From positions 1 to 64,000 of the forward strand of contig NZ_CAMPJO010000006.1 in assembly GCF_946886895.1 (NCBI RefSeq): DNA of 64,000 nt. The letters are read 5' to 3'. This document shows positions 62,918-64,000 of this stretch, one piece after another. Below the pieces are notes generated by a model, which saw only the letters and a program-made list of their open reading frames with translations, did no database searches and was not told the origin of the DNA. A program made the translations under genes and the position numbers. Each line of letters begins with the position of its first letter. Positions within the stretch are counted from its first letter, which is position 1. The stretch comes from an uncultured Marinobacter sp. Its GTDB lineage: Bacteria > Pseudomonadota > Gammaproteobacteria > Pseudomonadales > Oleiphilaceae.

Positions 62918-63026
62918 TCTCGGTACTGGTTTGTTCGGCTGAGGACCATGCGAACTGATTCAGAACGACCGGGGCAGCAAAGGCAATCACCAGGGCTGCA
63001 ACAAATGCAGACATCATAACCTTCAT
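62901..63026 (-). CDS. 41-residue membrane protein of the formate dehydrogenase operon
   Basis: Reading the minus strand from ATG 63026 to a TGA at 62903-62901 gives MKVMMSAFVAALVIAFAAPV followed by a short polar tail, that is one transmembrane helix. The start overlaps the stop of the gamma subunit (ATGA), with GGGAGGG upstream, and the 3' end overlaps the TusA-family start. It is too short for routine calling and could be an extra small subunit or assembly factor of the dehydrogenase. Confidence 0.65.
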   Translation of the reverse strand: MKVMMSAFVAALVIAFAAPVVLNQFAWSSAEQTSTESVRLD

Positions 63027-64000
63027 GAAGACCCTCCCTTACCCTGTTTGGATTCGACTTCGGCCACCCACAGATCGTGGTGCTGGCGCGCCCATTCCAC
63101 ATCAACCTGGCCGTTACCCATGGCATCGAAAGCACCTTCCATGCCGACCGAACCTATGTAGATGTGCGCAATAATGGCCACCATCATCACGAAGGCGACA
63201 ATGGAGTGCCAGATGTTGGCAAGCTGCATCTCCTCGTGGGGCGCAAGCCTGGTCGGAAGACTTGTTCCAAGAATGCTGTTGATCACCGCAAAAGTGTCCG
63301 CAAACATCGGCAGTTGGAACGGGAACAGCAGCGACAGCCCGGATAACGATACGGAAAAGCCCATTATCATCACTGTCCAGAAAACGATCTTCTGGCCAGC
63401 GTTGAATTTCTTGGCGGATGGATGGCCTTTGCCAAGAATGCCGCCGCCTGCCTTGAGCCACTGCCAGTCCAGTTTGTTGGGAATATTGTGGGCAACCCAC
63501 ATGACGAACGTCATGATCAGACCCAGCATAAAGGCCCAGGCAACGTTGTTGTGGAGCCACTTTGAACCGGCCGCCAGCGTTGCAAAAACCTCTGGCCCAA
63601 GGACCGGAATCAGGAAGCTTCGCCCCATCAGAGTGATCAGACCGGTGAGACCCAAGGCAATAAATGAACCGGCCAGCAGCCAATGGCCAAAGCGTTCGAT
63701 AGCCTTGAAGCGCTGGATCGTTGTGCCGGCAGGTCCGCCATCAATTTTGATTCTACCCCGAACGAAATAGAACACCGCCAGTAGCGCAATAATGCCGAGG
63801 ATGGCACTACCGCCGTAGGTAATTACCGGTCCTTCGCGAAGTTTGTACCAGAGTATGCCGCCGTCCTGGATCAGAACCCCGGCAGCCGGTCCCCGTACTT
63901 GCGTGGTGGGTTCTATCTTGTTGTAGCGGATGGCGCGCCAGACATCCGAGTCCGAAACGCCGCCCTCGACCCCCAGTGGAGCCGTAATCGGGGCTGCGTT
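63023..64000 (-). CDS. Formate dehydrogenase gamma subunit (cytochrome b556), partial at the window edge
   Basis: At least 325 residues are read on the minus strand up to the window edge. An N-terminal periplasmic part (SDSDVWRAIRYNK, LIQDGGILWYK) is followed by a helix near YGGSAILGIIALLAVF and the cytochrome b core with His ligand candidates at RFGHWLLAG, LHNNVAW, WHSIVAF and AHIYIGSVG. It anchors formate dehydrogenase in the membrane and passes electrons to quinone. The 5' end lies beyond 64000; the upstream catalytic and iron-sulfur subunit genes are outside the window. Confidence 0.88.
   Translation of the reverse strand, partial: NAAPITAPLGVEGGVSDSDVWRAIRYNKIEPTTQVRGPAAGVLIQDGGILWYKLREGPVITYGGSAILGIIALLAVFYFVRGRIKIDGGPAGTTIQRFKAIERFGHWLLAGSFIALGLTGLITLMGRSFLIPVLGPEVFATLAAGSKWLHNNVAWAFMLGLIMTFVMWVAHNIPNKLDWQWLKAGGGILGKGHPSAKKFNAGQKIVFWTVMIMGFSVSLSGLSLLFPFQLPMFADTFAVINSILGTSLPTRLAPHEEMQLANIWHSIVAFVMMVAIIAHIYIGSVGMEGAFDAMGNGQVDVEWARQHHDLWVAEVESKQGKGGSS

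Noticed and set aside
1..64000. tRNA, rRNA, CRISPR array, integron or prophage signals
   Set aside because: No spaced direct repeats, integrase, att-like repeats, cloverleaf-type sequences or phage structural genes were seen; the gaps between genes are all short (under about 250 bases).

Overview
The window looks like chromosome from a marine, moderately GC-rich gammaproteobacterium, most probably Marinobacter or a close relative. The signs are an ectoine-uptake TRAP operon very close to Halomonas teaABCD, many acyl-CoA and branched-chain-type ABC transport genes, a potABCD polyamine operon, a Gram-negative porin and a formate dehydrogenase operon. The genus is inferred from protein resemblance only. 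No tRNA, rRNA, CRISPR array or prophage was seen. The only mobile-element material is a decayed IS66-type remnant at the left edge.

Layout. 1-1 kb: IS66 remnants, including two left ends joined head to head. 1-6 kb: TSUP exporter, RarD permease, DUF3565 and DUF2235 proteins, and a chemoreceptor. 6-11 kb: an orphan TakP-like TRAP binding protein, then potABCD. 11-17 kb: a 7TM diguanylate cyclase facing the teaABCD operon. 17-22.3 kb: small enzyme genes, including a stand-alone ovothiol-type methyltransferase, NfsA and a second diguanylate cyclase.

22.4-43.4 kb is a large acyl-CoA block. It opens with a five-gene operon (SDR, acyl-CoA dehydrogenase, APH-fold phosphotransferase, DUF6285, acyl-CoA ligase) whose gene set equals the levulinate/4-hydroxyacid lva pathway of Pseudomonas putida. 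A complete Liv-type ABC importer, a TetR regulator, a succinate-semialdehyde-type dehydrogenase and a family III CoA-transferase follow. An enoyl-CoA isomerase-type gene sits on the other strand. A second Liv-type importer then ends in its own long-chain-type acyl-CoA ligase. The block reads as uptake, CoA activation and 4-hydroxyacyl or fatty-acid-like catabolism.

43.4-54.1 kb: GAF protein, porin, LysR regulator, a Dpp-type ABC transporter with both ATPases fused in one polypeptide, and two alpha/beta hydrolases.

54.2-62.3 kb: the least explained part. A LysR regulator diverges from an apparent operon of aldehyde dehydrogenase, a dipeptidase homologue that has lost part of its metal site, a BCCT transporter with an altered aromatic box, an unrecognised 576-residue protein, a DUF3726-like protein and a RidA protein. 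It looks like an import-and-degrade system for an unusual quaternary-amine or amino-acid derivative.

62.3-64 kb: a small coiled-coil protein, then on the minus strand the end of a formate dehydrogenase operon (gamma subunit cut by the window edge, a 41-residue membrane protein, and a TusA-family sulfur carrier).
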